DNA of 64,000 nucleotides, taken from NCBI GenBank assembly GCA_017354895.1, contig CP071497.1, positions 3,162,001-3,226,000 on the forward strand. Direction: 5' to 3'. Shown one piece after another: positions 34,926 to 47,289 of this stretch (position 1 is its first letter; every line of letters begins with the position of its first letter). Below the pieces are notes generated by a model. It saw nothing but the letters and a program-made list of their open reading frames with translations. It did no database searches and was not told where the DNA came from. This DNA is from Podospora comata. Its lineage: Eukaryota > Ascomycota > Sordariomycetes > Sordariales > Podosporaceae. Position numbers and translations under genes: made by a program.

Positions 34926-35815
34926 GATGAAGATAGGGCAGTGGACCAACAAGATGGGTAAGATACTGAGAGCTCAGCAACTTCCCTGTTGGAAGGGTTC
35001 TTATCAGACACGGTGAGGCCTTGTTGACAGAACAAGTCGAATGGTGTTACAACGACGGGATGTGGAGATATTACTGACTAGTTTGGTTAACAAAGGAGAA
35101 CTGGTGGCAGATAGGAGGCGGGTGGAACTTACCACCTTTTTTATTCTATATATATCGGCATAGGATGCTCAAGCCGGAAAGATCGACCGGAAAGCTGGTC
35201 GAGGTCTTGTTGTGGTTGACGAGACCCGATGGAGGGGCTGGAAAGGTGGTGGGCAAGTAGGTGGTGGGGTGAAATGTCGATGGTCAACAGGGTTAGGTAG
35301 AGGTTGACAGGTTAAAACGTAGGTTGACTGGGCGAAGGTTGATAGGGTGAAATGTCGACAGGGTGAAATGTCGACAGGGTGAAAGATTGAGAGGGCGTGC
35401 AGTGGTGCTGCGCCCACCATAGGCAGTAGGTAGATGCTCCCATCTGCATCGATGCACGTCTGCTTTCAGTGATTGCTGACACCCGGCAACCTCCCAGTGC
35501 CAGCCCTCTTGTCGATGACTGTTTGCACTCATACGATTAAATTTCTGCCACTGTCTCAATCTCTTCTTGCTGCTCCAACGTCTTCCAGTGCACTTTTCCG
35601 TCGGCCAAGCAGCCTCTTTCTCTCCTTACACTGCTTGCATCTCTCCCCTCAGTCTTTATCATCCTCGGCATGACATCGCAGGCTATCATCATCTTCAACG
35701 CATACTTACCATTCTAGCTTACCAGCGTCGCTATCATAACCTTTCTATACGGTTTCGTACCCTTTCAACGACACCATCAATATACTTCAATCAGTCAGCA
35801 AGCTAGCTTGCCAGA
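34926..35815. promoter_or_regulatory. divergent intergenic region with TATA-like tract and minisatellite
   Basis: The shared upstream region of two divergent coiled-coil genes. It contains a TATATATA-like tract at 35147-35156, which may serve either gene, and tandem 16-base repeats at 35338-35385. The last 250 bases are C/T-rich, as in a leader of the plus-strand gene. Confidence 0.45.
35338..35385. repeat. 16-bp minisatellite, three units
   Basis: Three tandem copies of GTCGACAGGGTGAAAT (the first unit has two changes in the GTTGATAGGG part, the last ends in G). Degenerate copies extend upstream to about 35268 (GGTGAAATGTCGATGG, GTTGACAGGTTAAAAC). The repeated GTCGAC core is a palindrome. 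Confidence 0.85.
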
Positions 35816-36391
35816 ATGTCTAGATTTCATGTCAGCAAAGAAGTCACCATGTTGGCCGATCCCTCTAATCACCGCACTGGCTTGGCCCCAGCTTGCTTCG
35901 ACACCAAGATCTTCGACTTTGGCTGGTGGCCTTCGGTCCGGCACCCCGATCCATCCCGCATGAGACAGCGAATGCAGAGTCAAGCATTCGTCACCGATAC
36001 TTCACCTTCGCGCGAATACCAAGTTGACTTCTGGCGCAGCCGGGCGACCTACTTCGCCGAGGCCGCTGATCAGTCATTTGTCCAGTGGAAGGCTGAGAAG
36101 AAGCTGAACGATGGCAAAGTGAGGTACCTCGAGGATGAGATTGCCGGCATCAAGAAATCGATGGAGTCGTATGATATCACCATCATTGCCTTGCACGAGA
36201 AAGATCAGAAGAACCAGCGATACATCGAATCTCTTCAGAACCAGCTCAAGGAGGCGTCTCCACGACATGGCTCAACTGCCCATGGACTCGCGCCACTTAC
36301 ACCCCCTGTGGCACCCGAGGCGCTCTATCCAAGCAAGCACAGTGGCGACACCCCATCTCAATCCCAATACTCAACGGACGACTCTCAATGA
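35816..36391 (+). CDS. hypothetical coiled-coil protein, 191 aa, frame stays open beyond the stop
   Basis: Single open frame from an ATG. A DFGWWPSVRHPD segment lies in the N-terminal third. Residues about 65-145 are charged and helical with coiled-coil character (KVRYLEDEIAGIKKSMES, IESLQNQLKEA). The tail is Ser/Pro/Thr-rich and ends at a TGA. After that TGA the same frame stays open for about 88 codons of similar Ser/Thr/Pro-rich composition (to about 36655), so the stop may be recent, may be bypassed, or an intron may remove it. It is divergent from the coiled-coil gene at 34191. No known domain. Confidence 0.6.
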   Translation: MSRFHVSKEVTMLADPSNHRTGLAPACFDTKIFDFGWWPSVRHPDPSRMRQRMQSQAFVTDTSPSREYQVDFWRSRATYFAEAADQSFVQWKAEKKLNDGKVRYLEDEIAGIKKSMESYDITIIALHEKDQKNQRYIESLQNQLKEASPRHGSTAHGLAPLTPPVAPEALYPSKHSGDTPSQSQYSTDDSQ

Positions 36392-39300
36392 GTATCCCCA
36401 GTCTCCTCTCTCATCTCAACCTCTCCTTCCTCAGTCTCGTCTCTCTTCACTTTCCCAGCCAGGAAGCGAGTCAACAGGAACTCAGGCAAATCTACTCAAG
36501 AGCCAGAAGCGACTATTAACTCTTTCAAGTCAGACCTTTCTTCCCTCCCAACACAAAAGAGTACACATACGACGCCTTCGCCAGCCCCAACCCTGTTTGC
36601 GCTTCCGGACTACGCCACTGCACGTTCCCGACGGCGTGTTCAAGTTGGATGATTGTGTACGCCTTGGGATGTGGCATAGCGGGGATTTTAAGACCGAGGT
36701 CAAAGTCAGAGAGGACAGGGGAGGTTACTGTTTGGTTGTTGTTAGCATCCGAGATCGAGGAAAGAAGGATGTTGTCGGGCTTGGTGTCGAGGTTTGCCGT
36801 GGAGGTCTTTTGTGCCTTGGGCTACTTCCCGCTTGATCTTTCAGCTTTTCGGTGACAGGAAGCTCGGGAAGTTCTCTGATGAGATTCAACAGCGATGAAT
36901 CAATGTGTTGGGTTCCTCATGTTGGTCGACCGGATGGCGGAGGTAGGGGGGTCCATTGGGGAATTCGGCTGCGAGGTCAAGGGCTTGTTGGTATTATCTT
37001 GTAATGAGTTGCTTAAGACATACAAAAGCCTCATTGCTGGACTTAGCTTTGTATCTACCTCGGGGTGTAAACACGGCCGGATTGGGCTGTCACTGAACCG
37101 GGCAGCGGTGGTGGAGGGTTGTCTGATGCTGTTGGCCTGATGACAGTATCCGATTCTCGCAAAGAGCATATGTCGGATACAACGGGGGAGTAGCATGGCG
37201 GCATGCATCAGATTAGTGTATCGCGGCATACCGGTGTCGCATCGTTGCTAGGGCGTCAGCGTGTCGAAACAGCTCATGTCCCCATGTTTTGATGCATGCA
37301 GCTGGGAGGTAGTGTTCCCTCAGATTGGTACCACATCTCATTGGTTCGTTTCGAAGTTGTTCGCGATGATGTTACACAGTAATTATGCACTTTGTGCACT
37401 TTGTGTGACTGTCTCGAACACAAATTGGTAGGCATATCAAATCCATGCAAATCTGGCAAATAAAGGTGTATTACGACATGATTCGCAAAATGTTCCACGC
37501 TGGCGTCCGAGACTTTTCCGATTCATTATCGTCGTTTCACGTAAATATTCTCCAATAACATCAAGACCGGTGAACACCGACTCCAATACCGGTAGACGTT
37601 GCAAATGCCGGCGAAAAGTGGGGCAATTGCCGTCACTGTCCGTTCCGATCGGCATCTGTGAGGTCACAGGTGGCTCCCTGTCAAATGTCCAACTTTGCTT
37701 CGGAGCGCCTGTCACATTCTCTTGACGCCTAAATTGGTGACCGCTATTTTTTGTCACAATGGCTGCCAAGTTTGCTTGGAAACAACACGTCCAGGCCCCT
37801 CGGGAACCTGACAGCGAGCGTGTATAGTATACGACACGGAGCAGTGCAGCGGCTGTAACCATCGCGAAGGGCAGCATTTAATGGGCTGTAACGGGCAGGC
37901 AGGCTGTCATTGATCCCGTTCATCTGCCTTCGCCAAACACTGGTGACTGAGTCGTGTGGTAAGGGTTAGGTAAATAAACGTAATAAGCTAAGCAGTCTGC
38001 AAGGCAAAATACCTTAGCTCACAGCGGTCACCGGTCCAATGGAAATGGTGCCGTTCTCACAGTCCTCGTCTCCATCTCCATCTTCCCTTAAACTGACCTT
38101 ACCTCGGGAAGAATCCAATTGGGATGAATCGAATTGGGATCACTTTGCGCAGCCATCAACTTCTGCAAAAATGTTGGCGGAATTGGCCCTCCGGACGACA
38201 CGCGCAAACATCGCCCGCGAGACTCAGCCACGACCGAGTGACAAAGAGTCCTTCATCAGCAGAACAAAAACTTTTTTGTCGCAAAGACGTGGCAAGCAGC
38301 CACAAGCTTTCGGTTTTCTGAGGCGACAAGTGCGATTCATGACGGCAAGTAAAACATCCAGAGCTCAGCATGGCAGGGGCACCAGATCTCTGGCCATCGG
38401 CATGTTCCGAAGAGGTCAAGTCGATGACGATCCATCTGCAGAGCGGAGATGCATGCTTGTTTCAACGTCTTCGATTGGCTGCCCCACACTCAGACGCTCG
38501 AGCCCAATCCCATCGTTTGATTTTTTGCGAGGCCTCCCCCTCTTCTAAATTCGGGTACCGTTTTGTTTCGGGGCCACGAGATTGGGTCTTCATCGTCTAC
38601 TCAGTTTGGTTGGCGGCGCTGTCTGTCAATTCCCCAGCTTTGTATGGAAATGGCCCAGGCATGAGGTGCAGGTCGTGCCCCCCGCGAAATAAAAGATAAA
38701 CGGTTGGGCGTCAACTGCCAAATATACCGCTCAGATGACCGCGCGGAGCAGCGGATAGTTCCAGGTTTCGAATAAACTAGAGTGCCAATTCGGCCACGTC
38801 GGTCTAGAACAGCTGTCCTGCATCGTGCCAAGTTCCTGGGCCACATTGCTTGGCTCCGTCTTGGACACTGTGCAGCTCTGGGCTCTCAGCGTCATTGGTA
38901 GACCGTCAGCGCTTCCGCCACACCGCCGCAATGAATGGACGGCAGAGCTCACCGTTGCTCATCCCAGTGCTGAACACTGTGGGGCCATTGCATGGGTCCA
39001 TTGCTTGTTGAGCTTGTCTGTCCCTGCCAAGGGACGGGAATTGGGGGCAGGGAAGTTCATCGCAAGACAAGGGCCCAGCAACAACTGATCTCTTGAACAA
39101 GCCGGAGGGCGGTAGCTGCTGCTCCCTCTGGGCTGGGGAGAGTGTGCCTTGTTTTTTTGTTGTTCCCTTCCACAATCTGCCCACCCGGCAAAATCCACAT
39201 GCCATCATCGTGCGAGCCCCGAGCATCGTGACGGGACGTGGCTGCCTCTCTTCTTCGTTCTCTCCGATTGTCTTTTTATTCCTGCAGCCTCCAGTTTCAT

Positions 39301-39487
39301 TTCCCCTGGGCAACACGCATTGCGTCATTACTGCAACACGAAGCCCAACTTGGTAATTCTTCGGCCTACAACACATCGCGGGGCCCAGATCACCCACCCA
39401 CCTTCACCACCCTCTCCCTTCATTGATTGTGTTTGCCCAATTGACGAGCAACCACGCCATATCATTTATCTCAACACGTCAGCAACA
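36392..39487. other. 3.1-kb gene-poor stretch
   Basis: Includes the possible read-on of the preceding gene, a second open frame (to 36836) in another phase, and isolated open frames at 37437-37877 (minus, 146 codons) and 38039-38548 (plus, 169 codons). The latter two begin with ATG but show no domain or family-like blocks and were not accepted. A near-perfect duplication of GAATCCAATTGGGATG occurs at 38114-38143. The last 400 bases are the promoter and leader of the Ca2+-ATPase gene. Confidence 0.45.
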
Positions 39488-42400
39488 ATGGCGGATCCTG
39501 ATCCACCAAAACGTGAGGTATGTTATGTGTAGAATATCTTTTTTGCGTGTCGTGATCAAGACCACTGACCGACCCTGTGCTTGCAGTCGGCCGGCTTGAG
39601 TCCCGCCACCAAGGAACGCGATGCGCCCAGCACCGCGACCACAACAACCGGCAATGGCGACCACAAAGCTAGCTCAAAATTTCACCTCGATGTCGAAGAC
39701 GCCCTGACGCCCGACCCGGGCACCGAGGACATGTTCATTGTCGAGAACAACAAGTTCGCCTACTCCCCCGGACAGCTCGCCAAGTTCTTCAACCCAAAGA
39801 GTCTCAATGCTTTCTTTGCCGTCGGTGGTTTGGCTGGGTTGGAAAAGGGTCTGCAGACAAACCGCGAGAGCGGTTTGAGTGTCGACGAAACCTCGGTGGG
39901 CTCGTCCGTTGCCTTTGAGGAGGTCGCGCCCAAGGGCGTGCCAAAATATGGATCTCATGGCGACACTGAACCCACCGTCAAGGGCGACAATCCGGCCGCC
40001 GCTGCCGCTGCTGTCAATGCCACAACTTCAACTCATGATGCCGGTGGCGCCTTTGCAGACCGCAAGCGCATCTTCAAGGAGAACAGATTGCCAGAGAAGA
40101 AGAGCAAATCGCTGCTGCAGCTCGCCTGGATCACCTACAACGACAAGATCTTGATCTTGCTGACGGCCGCCGCCGTTGTATCGCTTGCGCTTGGTCTGTA
40201 TCAGACCTTTGGTGTCACTCATGAACCGGAGCCGGTTGCACCGGGCCAGCCCCCTGCTGAGGAGGGCGCCAAGGTCGAATGGGTCGAGGGTGTGGCCATC
40301 ATGGTCGCTATCATCATTGTGGTGGTGGTTGGTACGTTGAACGACTGGCAAATGGAACGGCAATTCAACAAGCTCAACAAGAAACACAACGATCGCACCG
40401 TCAAGGTTATTCGCTCCGGCAAGTCTGCCGAGATCTCCGTCTTTGATATTGTGGTGGGTGATGTCATGCATCTAAGTCAAGGTGACATGGTGCCGGTCGA
40501 CGGCATCTTCATCAGTGGGCACGGAGTGAAATGCGACGAGTCTTCGGCTACTGGCGAATCAGATCTCTTGAAAAAGATTTCGGGCGAGGAAGTGTACAGG
40601 ATCCTCGAGGCCATCTCGAGAGGCGAAGAGGCACCACACGACATCGAGAAGCTCGACCCATTCATCATCTCCGGCAGCAAGGTCAATGAAGGTACTGGCA
40701 CCTTTTTGGTCACAGCTGTCGGTGTCAATTCTTGCTACGGACGCACCATGATGTCCTTGCACACCGAGACCGAAGACACGCCTTTGCAAAAGAAGCTCAA
40801 CCGCCTGGCAGATGGCATTGCCAAGTTTGGTGGTGGCGCTGCTTTGCTCTTGTTCGTCGTTCTTTTCATCAAGTTTCTTGCCTCCCTCCCGGGCAGCCAG
40901 GATACACCCGACCAAAAGGGCCAGACCTTCCTCCGGCTCTTCATCACTGCTGTGACGGTCGTCGTCGTTGCTGTTCCTGAGGGCCTGCCACTGGCTGTCA
41001 CCCTGGCGCTTGCTTTTGCCACCACCAGGATGATGCGTGACAACAACTTGGTGCGCGTCTTGAAGGCTTGTGAGACGATGGGCAATGCGACGACAGTATG
41101 CTCCGACAAGACCGGTACTCTCACACAAAACAAGATGACAGTGGTAGCGACAACACTCGGCAAAAGTATCAGCTTTGGCGGGACCGACGCCCCTCTGGAT
41201 GACGACCCTGGCATCAAGACCGAAAAGTCCGCTGCCAACACGGTTCCCAACGTTCCGATTACCGAATTCACCCAGGGCTTGAGCAACACGGTTAAGAGGC
41301 TTCTTGTGCAAGCAAACGCTGTCAACTCGACTGCTTTTGAGGGCGAATCTGAAGGCGAGAAGACATTTGTTGGGTCCAAGACGGAAGTTGCGCTGCTTGT
41401 CCTCAGTCGCGATCACCTCGGCTCCGCCCCTGTCCAGGAGGAGCGGGCCAATTCCAACGTTGTCCAGGTTGTCCCTTTCGATTCGGCTGTCAAGTACATG
41501 GCAACCGTCGTCAAGCTCCCCGACGGCCGGTTCCGTGCATACGTCAAGGGTGCCTCCGAGATTCTGTTGGGCAAGTGCTCCAAGGTTATAGCCGATGCCA
41601 GTTCCGAGGAGCTTTCCGCCGTGGACATGACGGAAGACGACCGCGAAATGTTCGCCGAGACCATCACTTCATATGCCGGTCAAACCCTCCGCACAATTGG
41701 ATCCTCGTACCGCGACTTTGAGTCCTGGCCGCCCCCGGAATTGGCTGGGCAGACGGAGCTCACAGCGGCTGAGTTCGACAAGGTTCACAAGGACATGACG
41801 CTCCTTGCCATCTTTGGCATCAAGGACCCCCTGAGACCCACCGTCAAGAAGGCTATCGAGGACTGCAAGCGTGCTCACGTCAAGGTTCGCATGGTCACAG
41901 GCGACAATCTGCTCACCGGTCGCGCTATCGCCAAGGAATGCGGTATTTACAACCCCAAGGAGGGCGGCATCGCCATGGAGGGCCCCGTTTTCCGTCGCAA
42001 GACCCCTGAGGAGTTGAAGGAGCTCGTACCCAAGCTCGAGGTGCTCGCCCGTTCCAGTCCTGAGGACAAGCGTATTCTGGTCAAGACGTTGAAGGATCTC
42101 GGTGAAACGGTTGCTGTCACTGGCGACGGTACCAACGATGCTCCGGCTCTCAAGATGGCTGATATCGGCTTTGCCATGGGTATCGCCGGTACTGAAGTCG
42201 CCAAGGAGGCTGCCGCTATCATTCTCATGGATGACAACTTTGCTTCCATTGTCAAGGGTATCAGCTGGGGTCGTGCGGTCAATGACGCCGTCAAGAAGTT
42301 CCTGCAGGTATGTATGCTCCTCTGATGTCTCTGTTGTGTGATGATGAACAACGCTGACATGTTCCAAAGTTCCAACTCACAGTCAACGTCACCGCCGTGG

Positions 42401-43326
42401 TCGTCACCTTCGTTACAGCAGTTGCCAGCGACAAGGAGGAATCCGTCCTCAACGCTGTTCAACTTCTTTGGGTCAACCTCATCATGGACACGTTTGCCGC
42501 CCTTGCCCTTGCCACTGATCCTCCCACCGATTCAATTCTCAACCGCGCCCCCGACAAGAAGACAGCCCCGCTGATCAACACTCGCATGGGTAAGATGATC
42601 ATCGGTCAAGCCATCTGTCAGCTCGCCATTACGCTCGTCCTGCATTTTGCCGGTCCCACCTTGATGGGCTACGATATGACCAACCTCGATCAGCAAGAGC
42701 ACATGAAGACCCTCGTGTTCAACACGTTTGTCTGGCTCCAGATCTTCAACCAGCTCAACAGCCGCCGTCTTGATAACCACCTCAACATTCTTGAAGGCAT
42801 TACTCGCAACCGGTTTTACATCGTTATCAATCTGATCATGATCGGTGGCCAGGTCCTCATCATCTTCGTGGGCGGTGCCGCCTTTGGAATCCGTCCTCTC
42901 ACCGGAAAGGAGTGGGGCATTTCTATTGGACTGGGTGCCATTTCCGTTCCCTGGGGTATCCTGATTCGCAAGTTCCCTGATGCGTGGGCCGCCGCCTTGA
43001 CTCCTCACATCAAGTTCCCCAAGCTCCGTCTCCGCAAGAGCAAGAAGAAGGATGACTTGGAGAAGACGTCAGAGGATGCTGAAGCGCAGAAATCAAAGGA
43101 TCTCGCGACGGATAGCGAGAGCGAACGTTTTGGCCCGCCATTGAGGACGCTGACTAGTATTCGCGGCAAGCGGGCCTCGACACATATTCGCCGGGGTTTC
43201 AGAGAGTACATGCACGACAAGAAGACGCAAGTCAAGGACAAGGTTGCCGGAGGGAGCACCACCAATGTTGCTCCCGAGAGGGCTGCGCCAGTGAATGGCA
43301 CAGGAGGGGTTGCAAAGAAGGCCTAG
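39488..43326 (+). CDS. P2B-type Ca2+-transporting ATPase (PMC1/NCA-like), three exons, 1235 aa
   Basis: Exons 39488-39517 (ten codons), 39587-42307 and 42370-43326, with phase-0 introns. The phosphorylation motif is SDKTGTLTQNKM with Asp517. The Ca2+ site in TM4 reads PEGLPLAV, the hinge motif is GDGTNDAPALK, and the TM5-6 region has NLIMDTFAALALATDPP. The dephosphorylation motif SSATGES is also present. Ten helices fit the family. The N-terminal 190 residues are hydrophilic with an Ala run, and the C-terminal tail is basic. Such pumps move Ca2+ from the cytosol into the vacuole or out of the cell. Length matches fungal PMC1/NCA-2/NCA-3 proteins. Codons are C-ending throughout, consistent with strong expression. 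Confidence 0.97.
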
Positions 43327-45907
43327 GTGGACTACAAGTTTGGGGATGCCTCCTGAGCCAGGGGGGTTTTCGATAATGGCGGGGTTTTTGTGTTGCGTGC
43401 GAAAAAAGGATACGGACTCGGGATGAAATTTTGTTTTTGGTTGACATGGGCTTAGCAGGTTTTGTTGTTGGGAACACATACATACGGATACCCCTGGTTT
43501 TTTTTCGTTGCTTTTGCGGTGTGGGTTGTCGGATGAAGGAGAGATGAATCTGGCCGCTGCTGTTTTATAGGTACTTGATGGTAGTACGGCTTCTTTTAAT
43601 GACGTCACTTTTGACGCTTCTTTTCTTGTGTAGCGCCAGCGGATTGGTATCTTTGTGGTGGGTGGGATGGGATGGGATGGGATGGAATGGGGATATGAAT
43701 ATAATGAGTGAAAAGAAGCTTTACTTGGTGATGTGATGGTGGGTAGTGAGATGCCACGTCGGTGACGAAATTACTTGTGACAATCCAAAGGTGACTCGGT
43801 GAGCTTCTACATTCAACGGCCCCCAAAAAAAAGCACCTGTTTGTGGATTCAAAATCCAGAAAACTCACAGGATAAGGAAGAAGCCCGTCAAAGTTTCTAC
43901 ACAAACTTTTGTTGTTTTCCAGGTTATTAAGAGGTTTGATGGTGTGGTTGGGAGTGGTTATATTGCGGAAGGTTAGAAGTGCTATTGCACAAGTAATTTT
44001 GTCGCCCAGGTAGAATGCTTTGTTCCGTTTGATAGGTTTAATCTTCCTTGCTGGGATGATGTTCAAGGCGCTGGGTGAGAGAGATTGGAATAATTTGAAA
44101 GGCCCTCGTGAACGCTACTGAACTTGGCATCTTTTGTTGCTGGGATAACAACATCCCGCATACCAACACTCTAACCGTTCCTGTGCTGATGACCTCAGTC
44201 CTATCTGGCGGTAGGATCGTACTTGATGCTACCCGCGCATGTTTTCTTCCCGCAGTCGACCGCCCTGTAGGCTGCGACCTCTCTTTTGGACCCGTCCGGG
44301 TTGGGTTGGTTACGGCTGTGGTGAACTTTCCGGTGGAGCACGTGTCACGGTCAGTACTCAACACAAGTGGGTGTGGGGTGGTGGTAGTAGTGACATGGTG
44401 ACTTTTGGATACTGTTATTACTCTGGTTGGAAATGTGTTGAAGGAGGTTTGGAAGCTGATTGGAGATACGAAGGAGAGAATGAGTTTGGGTTTTGGGAGA
44501 AAAGGTCTTGCTTTTTATAATTGATGGCATACGCCTGCTCGGACGTCATTAGGGTGCTGGGTTGTCTTTTTGTCTGAGGCTTTGATAAGGCGTTGATGCC
44601 CGCCCCGGGCGAGGCGAGCGGCGCTTGCTGTTTGGGGAAAGGGGGATGACCATCATGTTGTTGGTGATACGGAAGCCGGGCACGGAGAAGGTGCACTTTT
44701 GTAATTCATTGGGTGAGATTTTCCTGGTGGCTGGAGCATTGAGGCTTCTGCGGTTCAGAAGAAAGAAGGAAACTTTGAGCCCATTGTCGGATCCACTTCT
44801 TAGGCGTAGCATAGTCTGTATAGGTGAGCCCCTTACCACTTGACCAAGCAGCCGTTGGGTAGTTTCGATGTCTGCTCCTGCCGACACTCGGCCCTTGTAC
44901 ATTGCCCGTGCCTGTTGCTCTGGGAGGGCAGGTGCGAGCGGCTCATGGTACAGCAGACGAACGCGATGTGAACTATGGACGTTGAGGCACGTGACAGCTG
45001 CCGACGAACGGAACTACGTGGGGTTTAATTTTGCGTTCTCATTAGAGAGCTAGAAGTCTCAAGACATCCCGCAGAGTTGCAATTCTTACCTTCTCAGTCT
45101 TGAAGGCAGCACGATCGGCAGACAAGTCGGCAACCCCCCGGCAGTTTAGCTAGGCAGATCTTTCCCCCTCCCACATGAGGAAACTCGCAAGTCCTGCCAT
45201 CTAGAATCCAGAACCCCACACTACGACCCAACAACAGACGCCCCGTTCCGATACCAAGAACGGCTAATGTAACGCCAGTATGACAAGGCTGACTGCCGAG
45301 ACTCTTATTTTCACGACAAAGACGTCTGCGTTGGATGCCGAGGAGAACATGTGGTTGGGATGCTGTGTAACAAGCCACATGTGGGCTTCGTTGGAGGGCG
45401 CAGGGTCTGGTAGCTCAAAAAGAGGGGATGAGTAAGCGTCTACCACACCACCCAGGTGAGGGGCTATTTATTTGTTGATGGGGAATGCGTTCGGGGCATT
45501 GAGGCCCGGAATCGGATAGATTTCCTGAGGGGTAGAGACTTTGGTACGGGGAGGGGGAGGTCTGATAGGTCGAGCCGCGTGGGAAGGTATGTGGTGAAGG
45601 GGTTCAGCCATGTCAGATTTTCTGTGTGGATGGAGGAGAAGGGGTGAGCTGTGAGATACTACCCATTAGTTTTGTGGCGGACCAACAGACGGGACTATCG
45701 CTTTGTGCATGATGGCTTTTGGTTGATGTTGGTAGTAGCTACTACGTGTGACTCCAACCTCCATGTCAGATACTAACTAGCCACCCGTGCATGGACATAA
45801 ATTGGTCTTTTCATCCATCCCCTCTCTTAGCCGCTCCTCTTGTTTGCTTCCCACTTCCTTTCTTCACATCCCCTCCGCAGCAAAAGACGCCCCACCCGGT
45901 GACCATC
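43327..45907. other. 2.6-kb gene-free stretch with a GGGAT microsatellite
   Basis: 3' UTR of the Ca2+-ATPase gene at the left and the promoter of the DUF1996 gene at the right. Open frames are short and inconsistent. A (GGGAT)n tract occurs at 43663-43692. Confidence 0.5.
43663..43692. repeat. (GGGAT)n microsatellite
   Basis: About six pentanucleotide units, the last imperfect (GGAAT). It is G-rich on the plus strand. It is not a telomere repeat of the fungal TTAGGG type. Confidence 0.85.
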
Positions 45908-47289
45908 ATGAACCACCTCCTATCCCTCTCCCTCCTGGGAGTAGCAGCCCTCTCCAACCCCCTCCCCCAACCCGGACCAAACCCCAACGACCCCAACGAC
46001 CCCTTCCCCCCCCTACCCCCCGACCTCACCTTCGACGACATCGCCGAGTTCCCCACCTTCAACGGCACAGGCGCAACAATGCTCCGCTTCGGCTGCCACC
46101 AGCTCGTAATCGACCGCATCGACCCCCTCGTCAACCCCCGCGCCGTCCCCTCCCCCCACCAGCACCAAATCGTCGGCGGCGACGCCTTCGACGCGTACAT
46201 GCCACTCAAGGACATCGCCAAACGCTCCTCCTGCACCGGCTGCTCGTACAGCGACGACTTTAGCAACTACTGGACTTCCAACTTGTACTTCAGAGCACGG
46301 AATGGTAGTTACAAACGAGTAAAACAGATTCCGAATAACCTGCAGTTTAACGACACCTTTGCCACGCAGACGGAGGGGGGATTGACGGCGTATTATGTCA
46401 GTCCTGGGCAGGGGGAGCAGGGGGTGAAGGCTTTCAAGCCGGGGTTTAGGATGTTTTTTGGGGATGCGGCGTTGAGAGCGAGGCCGACGACGGGGTTCAA
46501 TTTGAGCAGGCAGACTTGTTTCAGGTGTTATACTGGGCCGGGGTTTGAGGGGGATAATCTGCCTCCGTGTCAGGATCCGGCGGTGGATAGTTGGGGGTTG
46601 CCGCAGAGGAAGTGTTTTGGGATTAGGTGAGCGGTTTTGTTTTGGTGAGATGGAAGAGAAAAGTTTGCTGATGATTGTTGCTGGGACTAGGAGCAATATC
46701 CTGTTTCCGACGTGAGTCCCTCTTTCCACGCCCTTTGATACTCTTGCCGGCTTCGGCGTCGGCGACTAACAAGACCAAAGCTGCTGGGACGGCGTCACAC
46801 TCGACACCCCCGACCACAAATCCCACGTCGCCTACCCCCTCGAGGGACCCCAACCTTTCAGCGCCTTCCGCACCGCCGAAGCCTGTCCTCCTTCTCACCC
46901 GGTCAAGATCCCTCAGGTCATGTTGGAGATCGTCTGGGACACCACCCCCTTCAACGACCCTGAGCTCTGGCCTGCCGACAGCTCTCAGCCGTTTGTCTTG
47001 TCGACTGGTGACCGCTCGGGCTACAGCCAACACGCGGATTACGTCTTTGGGTGGAAGGGACAGGAGCTGCAAAAGGCGATGAATGCCGGCTGTGCGGCAG
47101 CGAATTGTCCCGGGATCAAAGTGCAGAGTTTGAAGAAGGCCAACAAGTGCAAGGTGAAGCCGTTGGTGAAGGAGAAGTCCGAGGGGTGTAAGTTTTGTTT
47201 CTTAGACACTGTGTGTGACGTGACGTGGGAGCTGACAAGACTGGACGATAGGGTTGAGTGCGTTGCCTGGTGGGATTCAGGCTCAGTGA
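45908..47289 (+). CDS. secreted DUF1996-domain protein, four exons, 398 aa
   Basis: Exons 45908-46626, 46691-46711 (21 bases), 46781-47187 and 47240-47289. The last joint gives an ending YWTIGLSALPGG, which fits the family. The protein begins with a short signal peptide (MNHLLSLSLLGVAAL), then a Pro/Asn linker. DUF1996 blocks follow: MLRFGCHQLVIDRIDPLVNP, SPHQHQIVGG, TGCSYSDDFSNYW and TCWDGVTLDTPDHKSHVAYP. DUF1996 proteins are common in fungal secretomes and their activity is not well defined. Start chosen at 45908 because upstream in-frame residues lack a signal. Codon wobble is strikingly C-only to about 46270, then G-rich, and repeats this in exon 3. Confidence 0.88.

Noticed and set aside
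37437-37877. Minus-strand open frame of 146 codons with a true ATG
   Set aside because: No domain, no codon bias like the neighbours, and no splice context to extend it; chance is sufficient.
38039-38548. Plus-strand open frame of 169 codons with a true ATG
   Set aside because: Low-complexity and basic, including a small sequence duplication; no recognisable feature. It lies in the far upstream region of the Ca2+-ATPase gene.
43663-43692. GGGAT tract as an internal telomere repeat
   Set aside because: The unit is a pentamer and differs from the fungal TTAGGG repeat.
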